Source: Janthinobacterium sp. (GTDB taxonomy: Bacteria > Pseudomonadota > Gammaproteobacteria > Burkholderiales > Burkholderiaceae_D). From it: 52,298 nt of DNA. The position numbers and the translations under genes were made by a program. Of this stretch, positions 1-7,498 are shown in pieces; positions within the stretch are counted from its first letter, which is position 1; every line of letters starts with the position of its first letter. The DNA is taken from contig NZ_RFSK01000045.1 of NCBI RefSeq assembly GCF_009923995.1, positions 1 through 52,298 on the forward strand. The letters are read 5' to 3'. Under the pieces are notes generated by a model. The model had not been told where the DNA came from and searched no databases. It saw nothing but the letters and a program-made list of their open reading frames with translations.

Positions 1-207
1 TCGATCCAGGAAATCACGGGCATGGAAGGCGACATGATCACCATGCAGGAAATCTTCGGCTTCCGCCAGACGGGCGTGGGCGACGGCGGCACCGTGCTGG
101 GCCACTTTTCCTCGACGGGCATTCGCCCCCGTTTCCTCGAACGCCTGCACACCTTCGGCATCACCGTGCCGGCGGGGCTGTTCGAGCCGACGCGGCAGGG
201 ACTGTGA
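1..207 (+). CDS. cpaF: Tad pilus secretion ATPase, C-terminal end only (partial)
   Basis: The window opens inside this gene; an open frame from base 1 runs to the TGA at 205-207. The visible 68 residues contain the stretch [18 protein letters not shown], a conserved C-terminal block of CpaF/TadA-type secretion ATPases, followed by a tail on the theme of [10 protein letters not shown], also typical of that family. The enzyme powers assembly of Flp/Tad pilus subunits at the inner membrane. The Walker motifs lie upstream and cannot be seen. Only one base separates its stop from the tadB start, and tadB and tadC follow, which supports the call. Family membership is well supported; the intactness of the rest is unknown. 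Confidence 0.9.
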   Translation, partial: SIQEITGMEGDMITMQEIFGFRQTGVGDGGTVLGHFSSTGIRPRFLERLHTFGITVPAGLFEPTRQGL

Positions 208-208
208 C

Positions 209-1168
209 ATGGCGCAATTATTTCTCTTCGGTACCTTGGTCTTCGCCGCCGCCCTGCTGCTGTCCGCCGGCCTGTACCTGCTGTGGCGGGGCATGCGCAA
301 CCGCGCGCCGGGACGCCTGGCGCAGCGCGTGCGCAATGCCAGCGGCGACGCGGGCGGCGGCGCGGTCTTGTCGATCAGCAAGCGGCGCCTGCTGTCGCGC
401 CAGCCCCTGCTGCAGCGGCTGCTGGCAAGGCTGCCGCCGGCGGCCGCCCTGGACCGCCTGCTGCTGCAGGCGGGCAGCACCCGGACCGTGGCGCAGGTGC
501 TGGGCTGGTCGCTGCTGGCCGGCGTGGCCGGCCTGGCCGCCGCTGCCGTGCTGGGCCTGGCGCCGGGCCTGGGCGCGCTGGCGGTCGCCCTGCCCTGCTG
601 GCGGCTGCTGCGCGCGCGCCAGCGCCGCCTGGCCCGCATCGAACAGCAATTGCCGGAAGCGCTGGACCTGATGGGCCGCTCGATGCGCGCCGGCCACGCC
701 TTTCCCACGGCCCTGAAAATGGTCGGCGACGAACTGCGCGCGCCGCTGGGCAGCGAAATGCGCGCCGTCTTCGACGAAGTCAATTTCGGCGTGGCCATGG
801 CCGATGCGCTGGGCAACCTGGCCAGCCGCGTGCCCAGCACCGACTTGCGCTACTTCGTCGTGGCCGTGCTGATCCAGCGCGAAACGGGCGGCAACCTGGC
901 CGAATTGCTGGGGCGCATCAGCGCCATCATCCGCGACAGGCTGACCCTGCTGGGCGAAATCCGCACCTTGTCGGCCGAGGGCCGCATGTCGGCGTGGATT
1001 TTGTCGCTGATGCCCTTCGCCGTGGCGCTGATGATGCACCTGAGCAGCCCCGATTTCCTGCGCCTGCTGTACACGGACCCGGGCGGACGCAAGATGCTGA
1101 CGACGGCCCTCGCCATGATGGGCCTGGGCATCCTGGTGATCCGCAAGGTCACGCGCATCCGCCTGTAA
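209..1168 (+). CDS. tadB: Tad pilus assembly membrane protein TadB
   Basis: A 319-residue integral membrane protein. It has an N-terminal hydrophobic helix (about residues 3-25), a central hydrophobic pair (about 90-135), and a cytoplasmic type II secretion F-like domain from about residue 145, including EQQLPEALDLMGRSMRAGHA and QRETGGNLAELLGRIS, both hallmark T2SSF stretches. Two C-terminal membrane helices follow. In Tad systems TadB pairs with TadC as the inner-membrane platform on which the CpaF ATPase acts. The ATG begins one base after the cpaF stop, and tadC follows 25 bases downstream, so these are one operon. The length is normal for the family. Confidence 0.93.
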   Translation: MAQLFLFGTLVFAAALLLSAGLYLLWRGMRNRAPGRLAQRVRNASGDAGGGAVLSISKRRLLSRQPLLQRLLARLPPAAALDRLLLQAGSTRTVAQVLGWSLLAGVAGLAAAAVLGLAPGLGALAVALPCWRLLRARQRRLARIEQQLPEALDLMGRSMRAGHAFPTALKMVGDELRAPLGSEMRAVFDEVNFGVAMADALGNLASRVPSTDLRYFVVAVLIQRETGGNLAELLGRISAIIRDRLTLLGEIRTLSAEGRMSAWILSLMPFAVALMMHLSSPDFLRLLYTDPGGRKMLTTALAMMGLGILVIRKVTRIRL

Positions 1169-1193
1169 CGGCATTTTTTTGGAAGGAAACACC

Positions 1194-2132
1194 ATGACAC
1201 TGCTGCACCTGCTGTTGCTGGCACTGACGTTCTGCGCCACCCTGGGCCTGATGCTGCTCGTGCTGCGCCCGTTCGGCCCGCCCGCCGTGCAGGCGCGCCT
1301 GCAGGCACAGGCCGGCATGGGCGCCGGCGCGCGGCGGGGCGGACGCTGGCTGGCGCGCCTGCTGCGCCTGGCCGTGCCGCTGGGCAAATGGTCGCTGCCC
1401 ACGGAGAACTGGGAAGCGTCGCCCCTGCGCCAGCGCTTCCTGCACGCGGGCCTGCGCGCGCCCGCCGCGCCGCTGCTGTTCTTCGCCGCCAAGACGGTGC
1501 TGGCCGCCAGCTTGCCGGCCCTGCTGTTTTTCCTGCTGCTGCACGCCCGGCCCGGACTGGGCGGCAATGGCCTGCTGCTATGCCTCAGCATGGCCGCCGC
1601 CTGCGGCTATTACCTGCCCAACCTGCTGCTCGCGCGCCTGGCGCAGCGCCGCCAGCGCGACATCGTCGAGACCTTTCCCGACGCCCTGGACCTGATGACG
1701 GTGTGCGTGGAAGCGGGCCTGGGCATGGACGCGGCGCTGGCCCGGGTGGCCGCCGAGATCGCCCTGAAAAGCACCGTCGTCAGCGAGGAGCTGACCCTGG
1801 TCACGCTGGAATTGCGCGCCGGCAGCAACAAGGAAACGGCCCTGCGCAACCTGGCCATGCGCACGGGCGTGGAAGACGTCGACATCCTGGCCACCATGCT
1901 GATCCAGGCCGAGCGCTTCGGCACGGGCATCGGCGCCTCGCTGCGCGTGCTGTCGGAACAGCTGCGCACGCGCCGGCGCCAGGGCGCCGAGGAGCAGGCC
2001 GCGAAAATCTCGCTCAAGCTCCTGTTTCCATTGATCTTCTTTATCTTTCCCTCGCTGCTGGTGGTGCTCATGGGGCCGGCCATCCTGCAAATCTACCGCC
2101 AGCTGCTGCCGGCCATGGCCAATGCGAGCTGA
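1194..2132 (+). CDS. tadC: Tad pilus assembly membrane protein TadC
   Basis: A 312-residue membrane protein, partner of TadB in the Tad platform. The ATG at 1194 is preferred over an in-frame TTG at 1179 because GGAAGG at 1181-1186 is a good ribosome binding site seven bases before it. Hydrophobic helices lie at about residues 1-25 and 100-150; the T2SSF domain contains ETFPDALDLMTVCVEAGLGM and MLIQAERFGTGIGASLRVLS, both diagnostic; a last helix (LLFPLIFFIFPSLLVVLMG) anchors the C-terminus. Its final 11 bases overlap the following TadE-like gene, which points to coupled translation. Confidence 0.93.
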   Translation: MTLLHLLLLALTFCATLGLMLLVLRPFGPPAVQARLQAQAGMGAGARRGGRWLARLLRLAVPLGKWSLPTENWEASPLRQRFLHAGLRAPAAPLLFFAAKTVLAASLPALLFFLLLHARPGLGGNGLLLCLSMAAACGYYLPNLLLARLAQRRQRDIVETFPDALDLMTVCVEAGLGMDAALARVAAEIALKSTVVSEELTLVTLELRAGSNKETALRNLAMRTGVEDVDILATMLIQAERFGTGIGASLRVLSEQLRTRRRQGAEEQAAKISLKLLFPLIFFIFPSLLVVLMGPAILQIYRQLLPAMANAS

Positions 2133-2577
2133 GCCCCGCAGCGTACGGCGCCAGCGCGGCGTGGCGGCCGTCGAACTGGCCCTGCTGATGCCCGTCCTGC
2201 TGCTGATCTTCTTCGGCATCGCCGGCCTGGGCCGCGTGTATGTCGTGGACCTGGCGCTGGCCCATGCGGCCCGTGCCGGCATGCAATATGCCCTTGCCAG
2301 CAACACGCGCGACGTGGCCCTGATCGCCGCCGCCGCCCGGCGCGACGCCCTGCCCGACCTGCCCGGCATGCCCCTGCCCGCCGTGGCCATCGTGCAACGC
2401 TGCGCCGACGGCAGCCCGTACGGCGGCAGCGGCCCGTGCGCGGGCGCCGCCAGCGCGCCGTGGACCTACGTGGAAGTGCATGCCAGCTACCAGCTGGGGG
2501 CCGCCTTCGTGCCCCTGCTGCCCGTCTTTTCCCAGCCGCTGCGGCTGCGGCAAAGCGCCGTCGCGCGCCTGCAATGA
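2122..2577 (+). CDS. tadE: TadE-like pseudopilin
   Basis: A 151-residue protein with a basic N-terminus followed by RGVAAVELALLMPVLLLIFF, the class III (TadE) signal: a glycine before the cleavage site, a glutamate at +5 and a long hydrophobic helix. TadE-type pseudopilins are cleaved by a prepilin peptidase and are needed for Flp pilus assembly. The rest is a small periplasmic domain with two cysteines that could pair. The start overlaps tadC by 11 bases and the stop overlaps the next start as ATGA. No prepilin peptidase gene is in view. The symbol is by family; which paralogue corresponds to TadE or TadF is a positional guess. Confidence 0.85.
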   Translation: MRAEPRSVRRQRGVAAVELALLMPVLLLIFFGIAGLGRVYVVDLALAHAARAGMQYALASNTRDVALIAAAARRDALPDLPGMPLPAVAIVQRCADGSPYGGSGPCAGAASAPWTYVEVHASYQLGAAFVPLLPVFSQPLRLRQSAVARLQ

Positions 2578-3008
2578 CGATGGCCATGCCTGCCCCCCGC
2601 CCCGTGCCGCACGGGCGCCAGCGCGGCGCCTTCGCCGTCGAATTTGGCCTCGTCCTGGGCCTGCTCCTGCTGCTGGCGCTGGCCATCGCCAACCTGGGCC
2701 TGGCCGCGTGGAACTACACCACCATCGCGCACGCGAGCCGCGAAGGAGCGCGCTATGGCAGCGTGCTGGGCAACAGCGAAGGACGTTACAGCCGCGAGCA
2801 GGCGCGCGCGCTGATCCGCGCCCGCGTGCAGGACCTGGCCGTCGGCCAACGCGTCGACGCCATCGACATCAGCTGGGAAGATGGCGAGAACGCGCCGGGC
2901 AAGGTCGTCACGGTGACGACACGCTACCGCTTCCAGCCCGTCACGCCCCTGTTCGGCAAGCGGGGCATCGCCCTGCACAGCTCGGCCAGCATGATGATTT
3001 CCAACTAG
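2574..3008 (+). CDS. tadF: Second TadE-like pseudopilin (TadF position)
   Basis: A 144-residue protein starting at the ATG that overlaps the previous stop (ATGA); a second in-frame ATG two codons later is possible. It has the same design as its neighbour: QRGAFAVEFGLVLGLLLLLA, with a glycine before the cleavage site and Glu at +5, then WNYTTIAHASREGARYGSV, a stretch common in TadE-family proteins. The C-terminal region is predicted to be periplasmic. Two such pseudopilins in tandem are the normal Tad arrangement. The assignment as TadF rests on order, not on a distinguishing motif. Confidence 0.82.
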   Translation: MTMAMPAPRPVPHGRQRGAFAVEFGLVLGLLLLLALAIANLGLAAWNYTTIAHASREGARYGSVLGNSEGRYSREQARALIRARVQDLAVGQRVDAIDISWEDGENAPGKVVTVTTRYRFQPVTPLFGKRGIALHSSASMMISN

Positions 3009-3031
3009 TTATCCTCTCCTTCAGGCTCCCC

Positions 3032-4255
3032 ATGCGCTTGCTCCCACGCCCCTCCCCCTCCGCCCGCCCGCAACGGGGCAGCATCCCCGTCGCCACCGCC
3101 CTGCTGCTGCCCCTGCTGCTGGGTTTTGCCGGCCTGGCCGGCGACAGCGGCAACCTCTACCTGGCCAAGCGGCGCATGCAGACGGCGGCCGACGCGGGCG
3201 CCATCTCGGCCGCGCTGGAACTGCGGCGCCAGGCCGGCGTGGCCGACGTGGTTGCGGCCGGCAAGCGGGATGCGGCGCTGAACGGTTTCGCCGCCAGCGG
3301 CACGCGCGTGGACACGCCGCCCGTGTCCGGTCCCCATGCGGCGCGCCCCGGCTACGCGGAAGTGCGCCTGGCGCACGCCGTGCCCACGCACTTCATGGGT
3401 TTGTTCGGCATCAATACGGTGCAGGTGACGGCGCGCGCGGTGGCGGGCGCGCGGCCCGACGCCACCTGTTTTCTCGCCCTCAACAGCAAGAACGTGGCCG
3501 ATGCGATGACGGTCACGGGGGCGGGGGAAATTGCCGGTGAGCACTGCTCCATCTTCGTCAACGGCAGCGTGCCCGACACCCTGTCGGCCAGCGGCGCCAT
3601 GACCATCCGCGCCGACAGCATCGGCGTGCAATCGCCCGCCTACCGGCACGACGGCGGCAGCGCCTTTTTGCCCGCGCCGCAGGTGCGCCAGGCGGCGCGC
3701 CAGGACCCGCTGGCGGGCCTGCAGGCGCCCGCCGGCGGTGCCACGCAGGCAAACGGCACGCTGAATGGCGCGGGCACGCACGCGCTGAGCCCGGGCGTGT
3801 ATCCCGGCGGCATCCATTTATCGGGCGGCATGACGGTCAATTTCCAGCCGGGCATCTATGTGCTCCAGGGCGGCTTCACGGTCGACGGTGCCGTCAACCT
3901 GAACGGCAGCGGCGTGGCGTTCTATACGCAGGGTCCCGTGACGATCACGGGCAGCGGCGTGCTCAAGCTGTCGGCGCCCGAGACGGGCGCCATGGCCGGC
4001 ATCCTGTTCTATGGCGACCGCGCCAGGGTGACGGGCAAGAACGCCATCACGGGCGGCATCAGCGGCGAGCTGGCGGGCACGCTGTACTTCCCGTCCTCGG
4101 CCCTGGACCTGGTGGGCAGCGGCGGCCTGAAAGGGCAGCCCTACCTGATGCTGATCGCCGACACGCTGTCCTTTACGGGCGGCATGTTGACGGAGTTCAA
4201 CAAACCCGTCTACAACGGCGCCTACCAGGGTACGCGCGTGGCCCTCGCCGAATAG
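3032..4255 (+). CDS. tadG: TadG-like pilus protein with Tad domain and glycine-rich beta region
   Basis: A 407-residue protein. Residues about 10-60 form a Tad/TadG N-terminal domain: a basic start, then a hydrophobic helix, then YLAKRRMQTAADAGAISAA, typical of TadG-like proteins. About residues 100-145 contain a short extracytoplasmic segment ending in GARPDATCFLALN. From about residue 145 onward the sequence is rich in Gly, Ser, Thr and Val in short alternating strands (for example GAVNLNGSGVAFYTQGPVTI), which suggests a beta-solenoid surface domain. The 23-base gap after tadF and same strand place it last in the locus. The stop lies only three bases from the stop of the opposing regulator gene, with no terminator visible between them. 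A role as pilus-associated adhesin is inferred. Confidence 0.78.
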   Translation: MRLLPRPSPSARPQRGSIPVATALLLPLLLGFAGLAGDSGNLYLAKRRMQTAADAGAISAALELRRQAGVADVVAAGKRDAALNGFAASGTRVDTPPVSGPHAARPGYAEVRLAHAVPTHFMGLFGINTVQVTARAVAGARPDATCFLALNSKNVADAMTVTGAGEIAGEHCSIFVNGSVPDTLSASGAMTIRADSIGVQSPAYRHDGGSAFLPAPQVRQAARQDPLAGLQAPAGGATQANGTLNGAGTHALSPGVYPGGIHLSGGMTVNFQPGIYVLQGGFTVDGAVNLNGSGVAFYTQGPVTITGSGVLKLSAPETGAMAGILFYGDRARVTGKNAITGGISGELAGTLYFPSSALDLVGSGGLKGQPYLMLIADTLSFTGGMLTEFNKPVYNGAYQGTRVALAE

Positions 4256-4258
4256 GCC

Positions 4259-4954
4259 TCAGGCGCCAATCTTGTGCCGCGTGGCATACACGTACAGCTC
4301 CAGGCGGTTGCTCACGCCCAGCTTGTGATAAATCGAACTGAGGTGGTTGCGCAGGGTGTGCTCGGCGATGAAGGCGCGCTGCGCCAGGTCCTTGTTCAGG
4401 GCGCCGTTGCCATCGATGATCATGCCGACGATCTTGCGCTCCTTGGCCGTCAGGCTGGCGATGCGCGCCTCCTCGGGATTGCGCGGCGGCGGCGTCTTGG
4501 GCGCGAGCAATTCGCCCAGCAGCGAGCCGAGCAGGGTCTGCTCCAGCCACAGTTCGCCCTGGTGCACCTTGCGGATCACCTGCAGCAGCAGTTCGGCCGG
4601 CGCTTCCTTGCCCAGGGCCCCGCGCGCTCCCGCCCGCACGGCCTTGCCCAGCAATTCCTGGCTGCGCGTGCCGCTCAGCACCAGCGCCCGCGCGCCGCCG
4701 TCTGCCAGCAGGCGCGGCAGGATATCCGTCGAGCAGGAACCGCCCAGGTCCAGGTCCAGCACGATCACGTGCGGACGCGTGGCCGCCGCCATGGCCAGCG
4801 CCGCGTCGGCGTCGCCCGCCGAGCCCACCAGGCACATTTCCGGCGCGCCCTCGATGAGCTTTTCCAGTCCCCACAACATGGTCCTGTGGTCGTCGACCAG
4901 CATCACGCGGATGGCGGGCGCGGCGCCCGTCGGCGCGCCGTGGTGCAGGCTCAC
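4259..4954 (-). CDS. NarL/LuxR-family response regulator
   Basis: A 231-residue two-component regulator. The receiver domain shows the acidic pair D21/D22 and the phospho-acceptor D67 in VIVLDLDLGG. The C-terminal LuxR-type helix-turn-helix (about 165-225) includes LTAKERKIVGMIIDG and AEHTLRNHLSSIYHKLGVSN. The start is GTG at 4954, which overlaps the TGA of the upstream kinase as GTGA; the open frame extends further upstream without a credible start. It is expected to be phosphorylated by the adjacent kinase. The gene converges on the Tad locus, so regulation of the pilus is possible but only by proximity. Confidence 0.88.
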   Translation of the reverse strand: MSLHHGAPTGAAPAIRVMLVDDHRTMLWGLEKLIEGAPEMCLVGSAGDADAALAMAAATRPHVIVLDLDLGGSCSTDILPRLLADGGARALVLSGTRSQELLGKAVRAGARGALGKEAPAELLLQVIRKVHQGELWLEQTLLGSLLGELLAPKTPPPRNPEEARIASLTAKERKIVGMIIDGNGALNKDLAQRAFIAEHTLRNHLSSIYHKLGVSNRLELYVYATRHKIGA

Positions 4955-6618
4955 AGGGGAATCGCAATCTGCAGCGAGGTGCCGCCGTCGCCGGGACGCT
5001 TGACCAGCAGGCGCCCGCCCAGCGCGCTGGTGCGCGTGGCGATCGAAGAGGGCGTAAACGGCACGGCGGGCGCGCCGTCGCCCTCGTTTTCGATGAGGAT
5101 CTGCAGCCAGCCCTGCTCGCAATCGAGTTCGATCGCGCCATGGCGGGCGCGCGTATGCTTGCGGATATTGCTGATGCCCTCGCTGACGATCTGGAACACC
5201 TCGGCCGCCAGGCGGTCGCTCACCTCGATGGCGGGCGAGACGCGCAGGGCGATGTCGATGCCATAGAACTGGCGCACCTGCTCCGCCTGGCGCCGCAGGG
5301 CCAGCAGCAGTTCCGGCTCCTTGCGCGACTGGCCGCTGTTCAGGCTGCTCACGAAATGGCGCATGTCGCCCACCACCTCGGTGGCCATCGCCAGCAGCTT
5401 GTCGAGGTCATCGACGAGGGGATTGTCGGGCGCGGCCGCCTGGCGCACGGCGCTGATGCCGTGGCGCAAGCCGATATACGGCTGCAGGGTACTGTCATGC
5501 AAGTCACAGGCAATTTTCTGCCGTTCGCGCTGGCCCGCTTCCGACGCCAGGCGGTCGAGCAGCTCGATGTTTTCCATCATGGGAAACACTTGCGCCACGA
5601 TATGCTTGAGAAACAAGGCATCGTCCTTGCTGAAACCGTGCCGTGACGACATCAGGTACACGCGGCCCTGGCCTTTGCGCAGGCGCAAGGAAGCGCTGAT
5701 GAAGGCGCGCGCCTCGAGCAGCTCGACCAGGCGCGCGCCCGCGTCGCCGCCGAAGCGCCGCCACTTGCGGCAGCCGCGGGCCAGCACGCGCGTGCCGCCC
5801 AGCCAGGGCCAGCACCGCGCGCTCCCATGCAGCACGCTGTGGTCGGGCGCGAAGGCGAGCAGGGCCGGCATGGCGCTGGCGCTCAGGCGCACGGGAGCGA
5901 TCGCCGTGCCGGCATTGGCCGCCGTGGCCGTGCGCAGCAGCCATTTGTCGGAATCGCCATCCTGCAGCACGAGGATGCAGCTGCTGGCGCGGAAGAAGAC
6001 GCGGCTCTTTTCCATCACCGACGACAGCGAATGGTTGACGCCGAAGCGGGGATTGGACAGGCGGCTGACGTCGCGCAGCAGGGCCAGGCGGCGCTTCTGC
6101 TGCAAGCCCATGCCGCCCCAGTAGGCGATCAGGTGCCCCAGCGCCAGCAGGAAGCTGGTGCACCACAGCGTGTGCCAGCGCTGCTCGGGCGTCTCGGCCA
6201 GCGCCGCCACCAGCAGCAGGGCGGCGGCCGACAGCAGGGTCACGCGCGCGCCTTCGCGAAAGCCGCACTGGAACGAGGCGGCCAGGATGGCGAAGAAGAA
6301 CAGCAGGAAGACATAGCCGTTGCTGCTGCCGCTGTAATACACGATCAGGCCGAACCAGCCCACGTCATACCAGTAGACGGCCTTGCCGGGCATGCTCGAC
6401 AGGCGGATCAGCATCAGGGCGAACAGGGCGGCGCTGTGCAGCGCATACGCGCCGCAGACCACCGTGGCCAGGCCGCTCAGGCGCGCATCGCCGCCCGGAT
6501 TGACGACGCAGATGACGACGGCAAACACGGCCAGCAGCAAACGGATACCGCACACCATGGCAGCGTCGGCGGTATCGCTCGTCAACTGCACGCTGAATGC
6601 GTTCTCGTCCTTCACCAT
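4951..6618 (-). CDS. Membrane sensor histidine kinase, HisKA_3 (NarX/DegS) type
   Basis: About 555 residues. Five or six membrane helices occupy about residues 20-165, followed by a GAF-like cytoplasmic segment (about 200-350), then the HisKA_3 dimerisation domain with QKIACDLHDSTLQPYIGLRH, phospho-acceptor His374. The ATPase domain has a clear N box (SEGISNIRKHTRARHG), but the G1 region reads IENEGDGAP and the G2 region lacks the usual GLxGM, so the nucleotide lid looks non-canonical. The ATG at 6618 follows GGAGG after only one base; a GTG at 6615 and a GTG at 6663 are alternatives. It overlaps the response regulator by four bases, so the two form a cognate pair. Confidence 0.85.
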   Translation of the reverse strand: MVKDENAFSVQLTSDTADAAMVCGIRLLLAVFAVVICVVNPGGDARLSGLATVVCGAYALHSAALFALMLIRLSSMPGKAVYWYDVGWFGLIVYYSGSSNGYVFLLFFFAILAASFQCGFREGARVTLLSAAALLLVAALAETPEQRWHTLWCTSFLLALGHLIAYWGGMGLQQKRRLALLRDVSRLSNPRFGVNHSLSSVMEKSRVFFRASSCILVLQDGDSDKWLLRTATAANAGTAIAPVRLSASAMPALLAFAPDHSVLHGSARCWPWLGGTRVLARGCRKWRRFGGDAGARLVELLEARAFISASLRLRKGQGRVYLMSSRHGFSKDDALFLKHIVAQVFPMMENIELLDRLASEAGQRERQKIACDLHDSTLQPYIGLRHGISAVRQAAAPDNPLVDDLDKLLAMATEVVGDMRHFVSSLNSGQSRKEPELLLALRRQAEQVRQFYGIDIALRVSPAIEVSDRLAAEVFQIVSEGISNIRKHTRARHGAIELDCEQGWLQILIENEGDGAPAVPFTPSSIATRTSALGGRLLVKRPGDGGTSLQIAIPL

Positions 6619-6767
6619 ACCTCCAGGCTGTGGAATTACGTCGGGGCCGGCGAAGGATGACACGCATCACCGTTCACCATTTAATAAAATTGCCTTCTTT
6701 GCAAGTCGCGAGTGTACGCAGGGAACTAGTGTTTGTCTACAGGAAAATACGCACTCCTTTACCCAGG

Positions 6768-6789
6768 AAAAAAAACCGCCCCAGGGCGG
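6768..6789 (-). terminator. Terminator-like hairpin, minus strand, with no clear gene upstream
   Basis: On the minus strand CCGCC and GGCGG arms (6785-6789 and 6776-6780) with a four-base loop are followed by a run of eight T (6768-6775). This is the form of an intrinsic terminator. The nearest gene reading into it is hemE, which already has its own terminator at 7424-7457. The hairpin may therefore end an unrecognised transcript from inside the gap, or stop leftward read-through into the kinase gene. Confidence 0.5.
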
Positions 6790-6798
6790 GCGGATGTC

Positions 6799-6819
6799 TG
6801 TGGATAACTTTGTGGACAA
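6799..6819 (+). repeat. Direct repeat copy 1 (partner at 7210-7230)
   Basis: This 21-base stretch matches the one at 7210-7230 at 20 of 21 positions; the difference is G at 6802 versus T. Each copy contains two DnaA-box-like 9-mers, separated by three bases, in the same orientation. Such paired spacing suggests a protein-binding unit rather than random similarity. Confidence 0.7.
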
Positions 6820-7135
6820 AGCAAAATTAACTCCGGGAATAATGTGGATAGAAAATTTTGATCGCCGTCAAGGGGGCACGCAATAAAATTAAATCATTTA
6901 AAATCAATGACTTAAAAATAGTGTCCAAGAAGGTGAAAAATCACGGGACTTTCCGCCCTTCTGTGCATAACTGAGCCATACATGCATTTTTTACACAAGA
7001 ATAGACACAATCTGCATGGCGAAAATCCATGTCTTTCTTGCCACGCGGGGGCAAAATCCCTGTTTGCGGGGCCAGGGCATGGCGGACCCGCTAGCGGCGG
7101 GTAAAAATTGTTTAAATATCATGCACTGCAACATG

Positions 7136-7153
7136 CACCTCAGGTGAAACCTG
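7136..7153. promoter_or_regulatory. Nested palindrome, possible operator
   Basis: Two perfect inverted repeats share their middle arm: CACCT-C-AGGTG at 7136-7146 and CAGGT-GAA-ACCTG at 7141-7153. This is an operator-like or small-hairpin structure inside the DnaA-box-rich gap. No binding protein can be assigned. Confidence 0.35.
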
Positions 7154-7209
7154 AACATCGGCGCTAAGTCCCGGTTAACAAAATACTTTTCAATTTTATC
7201 CACAGAATC

Positions 7210-7230
7210 TGTTGATAACTTTGTGGACAA
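7210..7230 (+). repeat. Direct repeat copy 2 (partner at 6799-6819)
   Basis: This is the second copy of the 21-base unit described at 6799-6819. An exact DnaA box (7196-7204) lies just six bases before it, so three box-like 9-mers fall within 35 bases here. Confidence 0.7.
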
Positions 7231-7423
7231 TGAACTTATAAGCCTGCCGGGCAACAGAACAACCTTGCCCATCGCGGCAAACCCACGCCTGTGATGCATT
7301 TTTTATTTCTTAATAATCAAATACTTGCATGCATTCCCCGGGCATGGCTTTTTGACTGCCTGTTATTTCCGCAGTAAAAAAAATTGTGCATAAGTCGGTA
7401 TTGCCCCGCAAGCGACAGGCATG

Positions 7424-7457
7424 AAAAAAGGCAGGCTTCCTGTGGAAAACCTGCCTT
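7424..7457 (-). terminator. Intrinsic terminator of hemE
   Basis: AAGGCAGG (7428-7435) and CCTGCCTT (7450-7457) form a perfect eight-pair stem with a 14-base loop. On the minus strand it is followed by a run of T (7424-7429). It lies about 40 bases past the hemE stop in the direction of hemE transcription. Confidence 0.85.
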
Positions 7458-7498
7458 GGCTGGCTGCCGGGCGCCGCGCGCCGTGGCGGCGCGCCCGC

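Larger units (their letters stand above)
6799..7449. promoter_or_regulatory. Cluster of DnaA-box-like sites
   Basis: Four 9-mers match TTATNCACA exactly: 6799-6807, 6962-6970 and 7385-7393 (reverse orientation) and 7196-7204 (forward). Five more differ by one base: 6811-6819, 6843-6851, 7210-7218, 7222-7230 and 7441-7449. At even base composition about 0.03 exact matches would be expected in a stretch of this length, so the cluster is unlikely to be chance. AT-rich tracts that could unwind lie between the boxes. DnaA clusters occur at replication origins and at DnaA-titrating or regulatory sites; which applies here is not shown. No dnaA, dnaN, gyrB or parAB gene is in the window. Confidence 0.6.
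6619..7498. other. AT-rich intergenic region between sensor kinase and hemE
   Basis: No convincing gene is present in these roughly 880 bases. The region is visibly richer in A and T than the rest of the window, with AT-rich tracts around 6875-6920 and 7295-7325. It holds a cluster of DnaA-box-like 9-mers, a long near-exact direct repeat, a nested palindrome and two minus-strand terminator-like hairpins, each listed separately. The kinase promoter should lie at its left end, because that gene reads leftward; the hemE transcript ends at its right end. Confidence 0.8.

Noticed and set aside
7086..7102. Hairpin ACCCGC-TAGCG-GCGGGT considered as a terminator
   Set aside because: It is followed by A-rich rather than T-rich bases on the plus strand and lacks a T-run on the minus strand.
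6991..7299. A 102-codon minus-strand frame in the AT-rich gap
   Set aside because: Composition and residue pattern are not protein-like, it has no recognisable motif and it runs across the DnaA-box repeats; treated as chance.
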